Of a stretch of DNA of 64,000 bases, positions 32,223 to 42,530 are shown piece by piece. Origin of the DNA: Archegozetes longisetosus (lineage: Eukaryota; Arthropoda; Arachnida; Sarcoptiformes; Trhypochthoniidae). The translations under genes and the position numbers were made by a program. Within the stretch, counting starts at the first letter, position 1. Each line of letters opens with the position of its first letter. The notes under the pieces were generated by a model. That model saw nothing but the letters and a program-made list of their open reading frames with translations. It ran no database searches and was not told where the DNA came from. Location: contig JAEMBT020000023.1 in the NCBI GenBank assembly GCA_018873245.2, forward strand, positions 186,001 to 250,000, written 5' to 3'.

Positions 32223-34789
32223 TTAGATAGATATCAATTTAACAAGTGCTTCAAATAGTAGAGCCAAACATTTTATATCTGTACAGGCATCATGCCAACT
32301 ACCATCCACAGATCTTCTCACAAACTTATCATATAGTGCTTTCAAACTGTATCTCGTATTGGAAACTTTTTCTAGTGATTTTGCAAACTGTAAACTGCAG
32401 ATCCATGTTTTTTCAATATTCACATAACACCGATACAGTGCCGGATATTTCTTCAACCAGTATTCTAGTCTAGTTTTATCAAAGTGTGCATTGTGAGCAA
32501 TCAATACTATTCGTCCATTCTCTCTTGTTACATTTTCTAACCAACAAACAAACTTTTCCAATGCATCATTTATTTTTACTGCCTGGGTAACATGCTCCAA
32601 AAGCTTTGTATTCATGTTACATTTATACAACACTCCTCGAATAGAATACAAGTTGTTTACTTTTGATGCCTGTTCGCTAATTGGTTTTACAGCATTTATG
32701 TACTGGTTGAACAGTTGATCTTTGTATAATGCGGCAATTTGTAATATACCAGCAGTCATGTCCAAGTCTGTTGTCTCGAGATCTATGAATATTTTTGCCA
32801 CCGTATCATCATTCCAAATCCTTTGAACATTCTCTTGACATTTTAAATTTTGATCATCAACTGATTGTGACAAATTCACTTTGAAGTTACATAAAAGTTT
32901 AAAGTGGCCGTATCTGTTTCTTTTGAGTGATCTGACAGTTTCCAGTAGTAGACCATTTTCTTCATGATATTTTGAATCAAATTTCCATCCGTTTTCATAA
33001 TAGTCAGACACATTTTCCGTCATGTAGAATATTGTATTTTCATTATCCTTCAGGCAGAATATTAAAGTGTCTTTAACTCCATGTCTATTGAATTTATACT
33101 TGAGGTATGCCAAGTTTATTACAGAAAAATTTTTGTTTGGTTCCAGTACAGTATTTGCCGATTTCCATAAAACACGCGGAAATTTATTTTCAATCTCAGA
33201 TTCGTCCTCGTAAAACTGACATAATTTAGTACTTTCACCATTATGTTCCATTCTTGGTTCAAATTTATAGGATTTGTGGTGAATATTAATTGGTTCGAGC
33301 AAATTGTTTAGAGTGGCCGAATTGTAAATCTGAGTCAACTTTGAATCTGTAAACTCCCTATTTTGCCACAATCGGTTCCATTGCTTCAGATACAACTTTT
33401 GTCCTTGTCAACTTGAAAATTATTCAGATGAACAAACCTGACGTCAAACTGTGAAACCAAGGAGTTGATTTTATGATTCGACTCGTACAGAACCCTTGAA
33501 AACGATGAATAAATGCAAGGGCTGTCAGATCTTTCAAAATCACCTACATGTTTAATTGTGTCGGATATTCGGAAGATTGAAACTTTTCTTCCTGGCCATA
33601 CAATCAGTTTGGCACACCGCTTCAAATTTTCTTCCAAATTCTCAACAGATACTTTAGATGGCAAAGACTGTTTTGAGCCAATATACTTTTGTGTTTTAGG
33701 AAAGGTATACCACAGAAATAGTACTTCGTTATTCTTTTCGTTCAGAATTAAGCACTGATGTTCAATACGGCTTATCCAATTTTTATGCTGTTCCGTTAGA
33801 GGAACTTTTTCGTACCAATTTTGTTGGGCGAGTGCTACAACTTCATCAGGTATATCATGAAGAAACTTTGCTAAATCTAAATTGGTGGAACCAAAGTTGA
33901 AATAAAAACTCTTTTCTATTCGAGTTAGACCACTGTCATGGGCTCTCTGAAAACTGTTTGTCAATTTGAAATTTAGATCTGGATTTAGTTTGTCCCACCC
34001 GTTTCCCGTTTTGATCACTCCAGGCCAATATAGAGCATCCATAAATTTGTTGTAAATTTTAATCTTGGAAAATTCATTTGCCTCGTTGCGTTCACAAAAT
34101 TTTACAACTGACGATGTTATAGATTTTTCTTTGTCTTCCAAGTAAAATTTACCAATTTTTGTACATACATCTATACTCTGACAATAAAAGGCACTATATT
34201 TTAACTTTGTACAAATGTCTGTTTTCATTCTGTTTAACAAGTCTTCCGTTGGCCGAAACGTTCCAGCATAGTCGTAGGCAAAATCAATCTTATAAATGAA
34301 CACATAATGGATTTCTAACATTTCACGAATTCTGTTGATTTTCCTTACTAGATTTTCAGAATCTAAATTCATAACATTTACGTTAAACTTGTAAATGTAT
34401 TCTTTTGAGTATTGCTTCACAACTCTAGGTAAACTATCTAATTGCGATTCTAGTCCGTTTGTCTTTAGAATTCTGCTGTGCTCATTGAATTTATTTAAAC
34501 TTATTTTCTTCATGGGAATAACTTGAAACGTATTATTTTCGAGTAATTTAATTTCCGCACAGTTGCTAATGAAAATAAACTTTATCAGACCAGTCATATA
34601 GTCCACATATTCCTTGTGATTTTGTCCGTTGTAGAAACCAACAAGTTGAATCGTATCAACTAGTTTTTCAACAGGATTCGTACTCAACGCAGTCCAAGTT
34701 GTTTGAAGTCTATCAGTCTCATTTATGAGATCGTAACAATTTGTGAGTTTTTCTGGATACTGCTCTAGTAACTTTTTATAACTCAACAT
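32223..34789 (-). pseudogene. Exonuclease-family copy with intact DEDDh residues, frameshifted in the middle
   Basis: Two frames (34807-33386 and 33395-32223) together cover the full family length. They meet near 33395-33400 after DKDK, where the paralogue at 35676-38282 reads straight through; the difference is one base in a short A run. The exonuclease end keeps the catalytic pattern: FIDLETTDLD (motif I), IAHNAHFDKT (motif II) and WHDACTDIKCLALL (motif III), the DEDDh family of 3'-5' exonucleases to which TREX and DnaQ belong. The likely start is the Met at 34789, because TATAAAAG at 34830-34837 lies about 30 bases before the other candidate. It may be a live gene with a sequencing indel. 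Confidence 0.7.
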
Positions 34790-34829
34790 TGTGTCCCGAG
34801 TAAGCATTCACTCTTTCTCGAACCATCCA

Positions 34830-34850
34830 CTTTTATACTGTGTGTTATCT
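34830..34850 (-). promoter_or_regulatory. Core promoter with TATAAAAG and upstream GATA site
   Basis: The minus strand reads CGAGATAACACACAG then TATAAAAG then TGG ahead of the 32223-34789 gene. The same arrangement, almost base for base, precedes the 35676-38282 gene at 38323-38345. The TATA position places the transcription start near the first candidate Met, so translation probably begins at the second. Confidence 0.6.
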
Positions 34851-34962
34851 CGCACAGTTTCGATCCTAACTATCTATTATCTCACTTGTGCTCACTTGTA
34901 CTGGATTTTCGTACTAAATTTTTTCTGAAATGTTCTCAGATTACGCTAACTAAAGGTAAGCT

Positions 34963-35220
34963 CTACCATTGTAAATAACTGGTCAGGCTTGCTGAGAGGG
35001 CTAACGTACCATTGTAAAAAGCCATAGAAAAAATATAGCTAGTTAAATTCAAAGCTATATAATATATATATACCCATTCATATACATATATATTACGCCA
35101 TTGTGGATTGTTGGACACATTTTGTTTCAACGCAAAGTTACAAACTACAACAGTTTCAAGAGATGATACATCTGCAATGTACGCTGATTCACCACATATA
35201 CAAAAAACCACATTTGCCAT
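34963..35220 (-). CDS. Possible small ORF, 85 aa, unknown
   Basis: An ATG at 35220 begins MANVVFCICGESAYIADVSS, with a plausible composition for the first 50 residues. The last part is translated AT-rich simple sequence and is not convincing. It could be a first exon, since a GTATAT donor-like site follows EW at about 35065. No family is recognised. Confidence 0.25.
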   Translation of the reverse strand: MANVVFCICGESAYIADVSSLETVVVCNFALKQNVSNNPQWRNIYVYEWVYIYYIALNLTSYIFSMAFYNGTLALSASLTSYLQW

Positions 35221-35675
35221 CTTTGTTATATTTGCAGAACAATCAAATGAATCAGAGTTGAAAGTAAGATTTTCCTTAATATAACGAGATATTTGCAGTC
35301 TGATCCGAAATCATACATAAGTTTACAGTCCTGGTTATAGTTGTTTCCTCATATTACCTAATAACTTGAACTAACAATCCTTATAGATTCCATGTGTACG
35401 ATCAGGAAAGTGATAATTCAAATCAAAATTTAATAATTATCCCATATTTTTCATGATTCCAAATGGCAAAACAATTGCGAGATCATGTGTAAAACAGAAA
35501 GTGTAAAGCAGTAAGTGTAAAGTTTTATTGATAATTTAAATGTTGAGAAGAGGTACATTATTACAACTACTTTATATTTACAATTTATATTTCTCAAAGT
35601 ATTGAATAATTGGCGAGAGTTGAGGTTAATATATACAAGATCAAAGGTCAATCTATACAGTTTGACCCACACAAA
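35221..35675. other. Non-coding spacer
   Basis: No gene or known repeat of the window was recognised. The downstream flank of the 35676-38282 gene has AATAAAAC-type sequence on the minus strand near 35524-35530 that could serve polyadenylation. Confidence 0.3.
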
Positions 35676-38282
35676 TTATAAGTCAACAAGTGCCTCAAAC
35701 AGTAGAGCCAAACATTTTGTATCTGTACAGGCATCATCATGCCAATTACCGTCCACAGATGTTTTCACAAACTTATCATACAGTGATCTCAAACTGTATT
35801 TCGTATCAGTCACTTTTTCTAAAGATCTAGCAAACTGTAAATTACAAATCCATGTCATGTCAAGATTCATATAACGCCGATACAATGCCGGATATCTATC
35901 TAACCAGTATTCTAAGCGAGTTTTGTCAGATTGTGCATCGTGAGCAATCAATACTAATCGTCCATTCCCTCTCGTTACATTTTCTAACCAACAAACAAAC
36001 TTTTCCAATGCATCATTTATATCTACTGCCTCGGTAACATGTTCCAGAAGCTTTGTGTTCTCGCTCCATTTATACAATACTCCTCGAATAGAATACAAGT
36101 TGTTGATTTCTGATGCCTGTTCGCTAATTGGTTTTACTGCATTTATGTACTGGTTGAACAGTTGATCTTTGTATAAGGCTGCAATTTGTAATATACCGGC
36201 AGTCATGTCCAAGTCTGTTGTCTGCAGATTTATGAATATTTTTGCCACCGTATCATCATTCCAAATGCTTTGAACCTTCTCCTGACACTTCAAACCCTGA
36301 TCATCAAATGATATCAAATCTTTTTCTCTCTTGTTACATTTTTGATCATCAACTGGTAATGAGAAATCAACTTTGAAGTTACATAAAAGTTTGAAATGGC
36401 CGTGTATATTTCTTTTGAGCGATTTGACAGTTTCCAATACTAAACCATTTTCTCTATGATATAACAAATTAAACTTCCATCCATTTTGGTAATAGTCTGA
36501 TACAGTTTCTGTCACGTAGAAAATTCTATTCCTATATTCCTTTAGACTAAATATTAGCGTGTCTTTAGCGCCATGTCTATTGAATTTATGTTTGAGGTAT
36601 GCCAAGGTTGTGACAGTAAAACTTTTGTTTGGTTCCAGTATAGTGTTGGCCGATTTCCATAAAATTCTCGGAAATTTATTTACAATCAAGGATTCGTCAT
36701 CATAAAAGTGGCATAGTTCAGTATTTTCGCCGTGATGTTCCACTATTAGTTCAATTTTATAGGACTTGTGGTGTATATTGATTGGTTCGGGTAAAACGTT
36801 TAGAGTAGCCGAATTGTAAATCTGAATCAGTTTTGAATCTGTAAACGTCCTATTTTGCCACAATCTGTTCCATTGCTTCAAGTACAATTTATTATCCTTA
36901 TCAACTTGAAAATTATTCAGATGGACAAATCTCTCATCAAATTGTGAAATTAAGCACTTGTTTCTATGATTTGACTCGTACAGAATCCTTGAAAAAGATG
37001 AATAAATGCAAGGACTGTCAGATCTTTCAAAATCGCCAACATGACTAATTTGGTCCGAAATGCGAAATATTGATACTTTCCTTCCCGGCCATACAACAAG
37101 TTTGGCACATCGCTTCAAATTTTCTTCCAAATTCTCAACAGATACTTTTGATGGTAAAGACTGTTTTGAGCCAATACACTTTTGTGTTTTAGGAAAGATA
37201 TACCACAAAAATAGTAGTTCATTTGTCCTCTCATTGAGAATTAAGGACTGATATTCAATACAGCTCACCCAATTTTTATACTGGTCTTTTATAGGAATTT
37301 TTTCATACCAATTTTGTTGAGCGAGAACTGCGACTTCATCAGGTATTTCTCGAACAAGCTTTGGTAAATCTAAACTGTTGGAACTAAAGTTGATATAATA
37401 ACTCTTTTCTATACGAGTTATACCACTATCATAGGCACTCCTAAAAGTGATTGTCAATTTTCTATTTAAATCTAGAGTTAATTTGTTCCATCCGTTCCCT
37501 GTCTTGTTCACTCCGGGCCAATATAGAGCGTCCATAAATTTGTTGTAAATCTTGATTTTATAAAACTGGTTGGTTTCGTTGCGTTCGCAAAATTTCACAA
37601 TTGATGATATTATAGAGTTTTCTCTATCCTCCAAGTAAAATTTACCAATTTTTGTGCACACATGTGAGCTATGACTATAAAAAGCATTATATTTCAACTT
37701 TGTACAAATGTCGTTTTTCATTCTCTTCAATAAATCTTCCGTTGGCCGAAACGTTCCAGCATAGTCGTAGGCAAAATCAATCTTATAAATTAACACATAA
37801 TGATTTTCTAGCCCTTTGCGAATTTTGTCGATTTTTCCAATCAATCTTCTTGTATTCAAATTCATAACATTTACGTGAAATCTGTAAATATATCGACGTG
37901 ACATCTCTCTAACCTCTTTAGGTAATTTCAACAGTAAAGAATCAAATCCACCCAATTTCAGTATTTTGCTATGTTCGTTAAACTTATTATAGTATATTTT
38001 TTTCATCGGTATAACTTGAAAGTCATTAATATTAAATGATAAATCATCTAAAAAGTTGCATTCAAATATGAATTTGATAATACTAATTACATTATCCACA
38101 TACGTCTTTTCATTTTTAAGACTAAAGAATCCAATAAATTCAATCGAGTCGATTAGGATTTCAACAGGTTTTGTACTCAACGGATTCCAAGTAATTTGGT
38201 GTTTATCATTTTCACGAATAAAGTCGAAACAATTTGCGAGTTTCTCTGGATATTGCTCTTGTAAAGTTTTATAACTCAACAT
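35676..38282 (-). CDS. Two-part protein: Rep-like N-terminal region plus DEDDh-type exonuclease domain with altered catalytic residues
   Basis: This is the only full-length uninterrupted member of the family, about 868 residues from the ATG at 38282; the open frame extends 6 codons further to a GTG. The N-terminal 450 residues contain IYKIDFAYDYAGTF (about 170), FYKIKIYNKFMDALYWPGV (about 250) and SGITRIEKSYY (about 290), an order reminiscent of Rep_trans-type rolling-circle initiators (weak). A central RCAKLVVWPGRKVSIFR block follows. From about residue 685 comes a DEDDh fold, but motif I is FINLQT, where the catalytic pattern needs D and E. Motif II reads HDAQSD and motif III WHDDACTD. It may be a catalytically dead nuclease that still binds substrate. 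Confidence 0.72.
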   Translation of the reverse strand: MLSYKTLQEQYPEKLANCFDFIRENDKHQITWNPLSTKPVEILIDSIEFIGFFSLKNEKTYVDNVISIIKFIFECNFLDDLSFNINDFQVIPMKKIYYNKFNEHSKILKLGGFDSLLLKLPKEVREMSRRYIYRFHVNVMNLNTRRLIGKIDKIRKGLENHYVLIYKIDFAYDYAGTFRPTEDLLKRMKNDICTKLKYNAFYSHSSHVCTKIGKFYLEDRENSIISSIVKFCERNETNQFYKIKIYNKFMDALYWPGVNKTGNGWNKLTLDLNRKLTITFRSAYDSGITRIEKSYYINFSSNSLDLPKLVREIPDEVAVLAQQNWYEKIPIKDQYKNWVSCIEYQSLILNERTNELLFLWYIFPKTQKCIGSKQSLPSKVSVENLEENLKRCAKLVVWPGRKVSIFRISDQISHVGDFERSDSPCIYSSFSRILYESNHRNKCLISQFDERFVHLNNFQVDKDNKLYLKQWNRLWQNRTFTDSKLIQIYNSATLNVLPEPINIHHKSYKIELIVEHHGENTELCHFYDDESLIVNKFPRILWKSANTILEPNKSFTVTTLAYLKHKFNRHGAKDTLIFSLKEYRNRIFYVTETVSDYYQNGWKFNLLYHRENGLVLETVKSLKRNIHGHFKLLCNFKVDFSLPVDDQKCNKREKDLISFDDQGLKCQEKVQSIWNDDTVAKIFINLQTTDLDMTAGILQIAALYKDQLFNQYINAVKPISEQASEINNLYSIRGVLYKWSENTKLLEHVTEAVDINDALEKFVCWLENVTRGNGRLVLIAHDAQSDKTRLEYWLDRYPALYRRYMNLDMTWICNLQFARSLEKVTDTKYSLRSLYDKFVKTSVDGNWHDDACTDTKCLALLFEALVDL

Positions 38283-38479
38283 TGTGTCCCGAGTAAGCAC
38301 TCACTCTTTTTCGAATCATCCACTTTTATACTGTGTGTTATCTCGCACAGTTTCGATCCTAACTATCTATTATCTCACTTTTGTTAACGAATCCCATATT
38401 TTCATCCAATTATGCTCACAATTGTTAGTTTTGTAGAGTAATGTCAAATATATGGCGACTCAGTGGAGATATTGAAGAA

Positions 38480-38710
38480 ATATAATGACCTTGATCGTTA
38501 ACCCTAAAAAAACAAAAAAATTAATAATAAATATATATAATATATATATAGATCGAGTACAAGTGAACGGCTAGAAATCTCTTTTCTAGAGAACCGGCCG
38601 CGCCGATCAACACCTCTATTTATACCCATATTCCACATTATTCCTCCAGTTCTACTGATAAGGGTTTGCATCCCAATTGGTCCTTTTCTTATCAGTAAAA
38701 ATTCTTTCTA
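38480..38710 (-). repeat. hr-like unit type A, copy 2 (one hairpin unit)
   Basis: It has the same order as copy 1: TTAACCCTAAAAAAAC, AT palindrome, ATCGAGTACA, a single 34-base hairpin repeat, CCGGCCGCGCCGATC, TATTTATACCC and the two inverted GATA sites around GGGTTTGCATCCC. It lies about 200 bases upstream of the 35676-38282 gene. Confidence 0.7.
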
Positions 38711-39117
38711 AAACATTTTCGAAAAATTACCGTTATCTCGAATAGTGACCTAATTATTCGATCAATCACTAACCCATACATTTTTAAAATCCAAATTCCA
38801 AAAAAACAACTTTATCTCGAATAGTGACCTAATTATCCTCTCATATGTGGTTTCACAACGCTTATCCGGAACTATATTTTGTTCCAAAACGATTATGAAT
38901 CTTTCAAAAACCCAAATTTCTAAAAACTTTCTCATGTCTAGAGTGCTGGCCTAATCATTACGACTCAGATCTTCAAACAAATTTTTCCTATTTCGAGTAC
39001 TGATCTAATAGTTCTAATTCCCGCATATTAAGACTGAAAATAAAAAATACTAATTTCATAGAAGAGTTTGATTGTTCCAAATTTTGTAGGTGAAATCTTT
39101 TATTCTGTCACAAACTT
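38711..39117. repeat. Degenerate module E repeats
   Basis: Tandem and diverged copies of the unit with AAATCCAAATTCC and TATCTCGAATA..TGACCTA occur, as in the right-hand repeat region. No gene was seen. Confidence 0.45.
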
Positions 39118-40404
39118 TTACAAAGCATATTGATACATGTTAACATAATTGACAACATTTTCTCTATAATTTACACTTTGAGAATTGGTAATGCAATCGT
39201 TCCAAATATTATCAAAATAGTGAAATCTGTTTTCACTCTGCATGAATACATATTGATAGAAGTGTGTACACAATAATAACAGTTTATATTTCTCAAAGTA
39301 TTCAATAATCGGCAATAGAAACATGAAACAATTTTCCTCAATTATAAAAATCAAGTCGTCATTCAGCCAGTTTGATTCAAATACACGAGTGAATCCATGA
39401 TTAACAATCTTTGAACACAAGTCCAACAACATTTGTCTTGATTTGACACAATTAATACAATAATCAATCAGCAGTTGAAAACATATTCTTTTCAAATACC
39501 TTCTATAAATATAAAATATTGAATTGCCAAAATTAAAATACTTATGACAATAATACAACAGAAACAAAAAACTATTATAGTCAATCAGAGTGTATTGTGA
39601 CAAGTGTTCAACGCGAAACTGTTCAAACTTTACAATACAATTGTAGTTTTCCAACGATACTGCCGAATCGACTAAATTATAGTCACAAAACAAACAGACA
39701 AGGTTTGAATTACAAGAAGCAAATCTTGTAGTTTTAGTACAATCACTACAAAACAGTTTATGATTACCACTACAACCAACTAGGCAATTGGTTGGTTCGG
39801 CACAATTTGCACAGATTATACAATATTCGAAACTGTAACTCATTTGTAAAATTACAAAATCTCTGATTGCCTCATTAATATTGTCTTCAACACAAGTAAA
39901 ATAATCCAAAACAAAGTTTCTAATAAGTTGATTATCATTTTGTCTAAATAAGTTTGTAATACAAATTTTCTCCAAATTTGCTGTATTCTCCACTCTTTCG
40001 CCAAAATTAAACAAAACCAACAATTTACGTACAAAGAATTCATAGATTATTGAACTCTTATACTTGTCCTCAAAGAATCTAAATATTAGTATAGAGTTGT
40101 GTTTCCAGTTCTCGCACACTTGAAGACAATCAAAACACAAAACTAAACAATAATCTAAGGAAAAATAATTACTAAATGGTTGATTGAAATTTAGTTTCCT
40201 GTTGTTTAATTTTGGGAAATAGAAATACAGAATAGTTTTCAAACATTTACATTCATCACATTTATAGGTTTTGTTTGGACAATAACAATCACCGACATGG
40301 ACAATATTTTTTGACACGTAAAACAAACAATCATCATGTCTTTCGACAGAATGGCCAATATTTGTCATTTTCAAACACAAACGGATACAAATCACACAAT
40401 GCAA
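39118..40404 (-). CDS. Cys-rich RING-like protein, unknown
   Basis: The frame of 428 residues begins at 40404; the Met at 40368 (MTNIGHSVERHDD) is an alternative start. It has two cysteine clusters: CYCPNKTYKCDECKC near residue 55 and CIICANCAEPTNC...H-x3-C-x2-C...CLFC near 195-240, spaced like a RING or related cross-brace zinc domain. The C-terminal half is helical. RING proteins are often ubiquitin ligases, and this virus class uses several, but the spacing is irregular and the call stays tentative. It is followed by hr-like sequence and preceded by the 110-residue gene. Confidence 0.6.
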   Translation of the reverse strand: MHCVICIRLCLKMTNIGHSVERHDDCLFYVSKNIVHVGDCYCPNKTYKCDECKCLKTILYFYFPKLNNRKLNFNQPFSNYFSLDYCLVLCFDCLQVCENWKHNSILIFRFFEDKYKSSIIYEFFVRKLLVLFNFGERVENTANLEKICITNLFRQNDNQLIRNFVLDYFTCVEDNINEAIRDFVILQMSYSFEYCIICANCAEPTNCLVGCSGNHKLFCSDCTKTTRFASCNSNLVCLFCDYNLVDSAVSLENYNCIVKFEQFRVEHLSQYTLIDYNSFLFLLYYCHKYFNFGNSIFYIYRRYLKRICFQLLIDYCINCVKSRQMLLDLCSKIVNHGFTRVFESNWLNDDLIFIIEENCFMFLLPIIEYFEKYKLLLLCTHFYQYVFMQSENRFHYFDNIWNDCITNSQSVNYRENVVNYVNMYQYAL

Positions 40405-40491
40405 TCAACTATGAGTAATTGACAAATTTGAACGATGAGGCATCAAATTCGGAATAAAGTTCATAAATAACGTTACACTTTTGGACTTTGT

Positions 40492-40824
40492 TTAATCAGA
40501 ATCTTCGGCACATTGACCACAATTTTCCTTGATGATCATATTGATTCCATTCAAAAGATTTACAATTTCACCTTTATTGTATTCTTTGAGTTGTAAAAAT
40601 ATTCCAATATATTGGAGAGACTCGATCAACATTCCAAAACGTATTAGCAAATATTCGTCCTTTGAATTAAACTCAACTCTTGGACTGTAATGAAGTGATG
40701 ACATTAAGGTGTAATATGTAAGTTTGAATTTATTAACATCATAATCGGAATTGGAACCATTAATAAAGTTTTTATTTGATTCCAGAAAAACGGCCAATCT
40801 TCCGACAAGCTCAAAATACAACAT
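40492..40824 (-). CDS. Small hypothetical protein, 110 aa
   Basis: The intact ATG-started ORF is helical, with a CGQC pair near the C-terminus. No family is recognised. Its start is 30 bases from the divergent kelch gene start, so the two may share a bidirectional promoter. Confidence 0.55.
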   Translation of the reverse strand: MLYFELVGRLAVFLESNKNFINGSNSDYDVNKFKLTYYTLMSSLHYSPRVEFNSKDEYLLIRFGMLIESLQYIGIFLQLKEYNKGEIVNLLNGINMIIKENCGQCAEDSD

Positions 40825-40854
40825 TATCGTTTTAATAGAAAAAAATTTCGCAAA

Positions 40855-42057
40855 TTGCAGTTTTTATACAATTATCTTATCTCGAGTGTAAACTACATAT
40901 ATCAAATTTTTGTCGGAAGAAAAAAGACATCTGTTGTAAACACAAGCGTTTCCCACAGTTGGTTTCACCCAATGTTTCATTTCAAGCCTCTTCAATTTGA
41001 ACAGTACAAGACTGTAAACGCACCTCATCCAAGGAGCGGTCATGTAATTGTGTATTTCGAAAATAATGTTTATTGCATTGGTGGCTATTATCCAAAACGA
41101 ATATTTCAAAAAATTTGGAAATTTTCAATATCTCGCAGAAAATGGCAAATTCTTCCAATTTCAAACGATGATTGCCCTACATTCTTATGTTCACATTCTG
41201 CCATAATTATTGGTAGACACTTGTTGTTATATGGTGGAACTGGCTTTCCATTTGCCCGAAACATAAACAATAAGTTCTTTGTATATAATTTTGACAACAA
41301 TTATTGGAAAAGTCTGAAATTCATTAATGGAGAAATCCTACCCAAAAGTTATGGCCAAGCTATTATACATGATCAAAGTAATGACTTGGTTTACATAACT
41401 GGCGGTACAGATGGCTACAACTATTCAATTGAAATATACAAGAATGACCTAAAATCTCGTACGTGTGAAAAATTGTGTCCGACGAACAATGAAGTCAGTC
41501 CAATGCCAAGATATAGGCACACGATCGCCTTACACAACGATTTACTATATGTTTTTGGTGGAGGAACTAGTACTCAATGTTATTCGCTAGACACAATACC
41601 CACATTTGATCTAAGAGCTAAATGTTGGCTAGTGTTGAACAGTTTGTCTGATTCAAATAGTGGCTATCCAAAGAGTAGAAGGTGTCACTCTTCAGTTCAA
41701 CTTGACAATCAACTATTTCTATTTGGCGGTACTAATGGAACAGAGATTTTTGACGACTTTTGGAAACTCAACTTGAATTCCCTACAATGGTATCGCTTTA
41801 CTTTTGGAATCCCAGAACCTTTACAGTTTCATGCAGCTACCGTTTCAAATGATGGTCAACTCTTTATATTTGGTGGAGTTACCGACACTGAGCATACTAG
41901 GCGTTCGAACAATCTATACAGTATATGGGTAAAAGTACAAAGTCTAAAAGAAATTGCATGGATGGCAATCTTGTATTGTACAAACTCGGATGTGCATCGG
42001 AAAGAAAAATTGCAATCACTAATTCCAAATAATTATTATGAGAGACTAAAACTCTGA
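40855..42057 (+). CDS. Kelch-repeat protein resembling KLHDC10
   Basis: The 400-residue protein has five to six kelch blades: PRSGHVIVYFENNVYCIGG, CSHSAIIIGRHLLLYGG, YGQAIIHDQSNDLVYITGG, PRYRHTIALHNDLLYVFGG, RRCHSSVQLDNQLFLFGG and FHAATVSNDGQLFIFGG. The C-terminal tail SLKEIAWMAILYC fits the BC-box-like end of KLHDC10 proteins, which are substrate receptors of a CUL2 ubiquitin ligase and affect ASK1 stress signalling in animals. The likeness suggests capture from an arthropod host. It has no introns. If expressed by a virus it could redirect host ubiquitination. Function in this genome is inference. Confidence 0.82.
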   Translation: MQFLYNYLISSVNYIYQIFVGRKKTSVVNTSVSHSWFHPMFHFKPLQFEQYKTVNAPHPRSGHVIVYFENNVYCIGGYYPKRIFQKIWKFSISRRKWQILPISNDDCPTFLCSHSAIIIGRHLLLYGGTGFPFARNINNKFFVYNFDNNYWKSLKFINGEILPKSYGQAIIHDQSNDLVYITGGTDGYNYSIEIYKNDLKSRTCEKLCPTNNEVSPMPRYRHTIALHNDLLYVFGGGTSTQCYSLDTIPTFDLRAKCWLVLNSLSDSNSGYPKSRRCHSSVQLDNQLFLFGGTNGTEIFDDFWKLNLNSLQWYRFTFGIPEPLQFHAATVSNDGQLFIFGGVTDTEHTRRSNNLYSIWVKVQSLKEIAWMAILYCTNSDVHRKEKLQSLIPNNYYERLKL

Positions 42058-42087
42058 TTCTTATTGTGTAACAATCCTAACAATTAT

Positions 42088-42320
42088 TAAATCTTGGATG
42101 GTTTGAACATAACTAGGTCAGTATTCGAGATAAGAGTAATTAAAATCAGGAACTTTATTGTGCAACAATTCTTACAATCTTTGAGATAATTTGGTCCGTA
42201 TTCGAGATTACAGTTGTTTTCTAAATCTTGGATGGTTTGAACATAACTAGGTCAGTATTCGAGATAAGAGTAATTAAAATCCGGAACTTTATTGTGTAAC
42301 AATCGAGATTACAGTTGTTT
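42088..42320. repeat. Tandem repeat of about 133 bases, nearly two copies
   Basis: AAATCTTGGATGGTTTGAAC starts at 42088 and again at 42221, each followed by CATAACTAGGTCAGTATTCG, AGATAAGAGTAATTAAAATC and GGAACTTTATTGTG. It contains plus-strand CGAGATAA sites, the reverse of the module in the right-hand region. Confidence 0.65.
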
Positions 42321-42530
42321 ACATTTTACACAACTTTGACACAAAAATCCCATAGGTTAACATTAGCTGTGTAAATGTGTAAAACATTTCCTACTTACAG
42401 AAGAATATATTAAATATAATATATAAATGATTGCCGAAAATGTTTTACACATTTACACAGCTAATGTTAACTTATGGGATTTTTGTGTCAAAGTTGTGTA
42501 AATGTGACAAATGTGTTAGACCCAAAGATT
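42321..42530. mobile_element. Palindromic MITE-like element, family 2, better copy
   Basis: Arms of about 75 bases pair around an AT-rich loop. The left arm begins ACATTTTACACAACTTTGAC and continues CATAGGTTAACATTAGCTG; the right arm is its reverse complement with few differences. The loop is in the opposite orientation to that of the 22250-22445 copy. The flank after it (TGAGCCTG..GGTTTATTCAAT and GATTACAGCTTT) also follows the elements at 22.8 kb, so a larger segment was duplicated. Confidence 0.7.
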
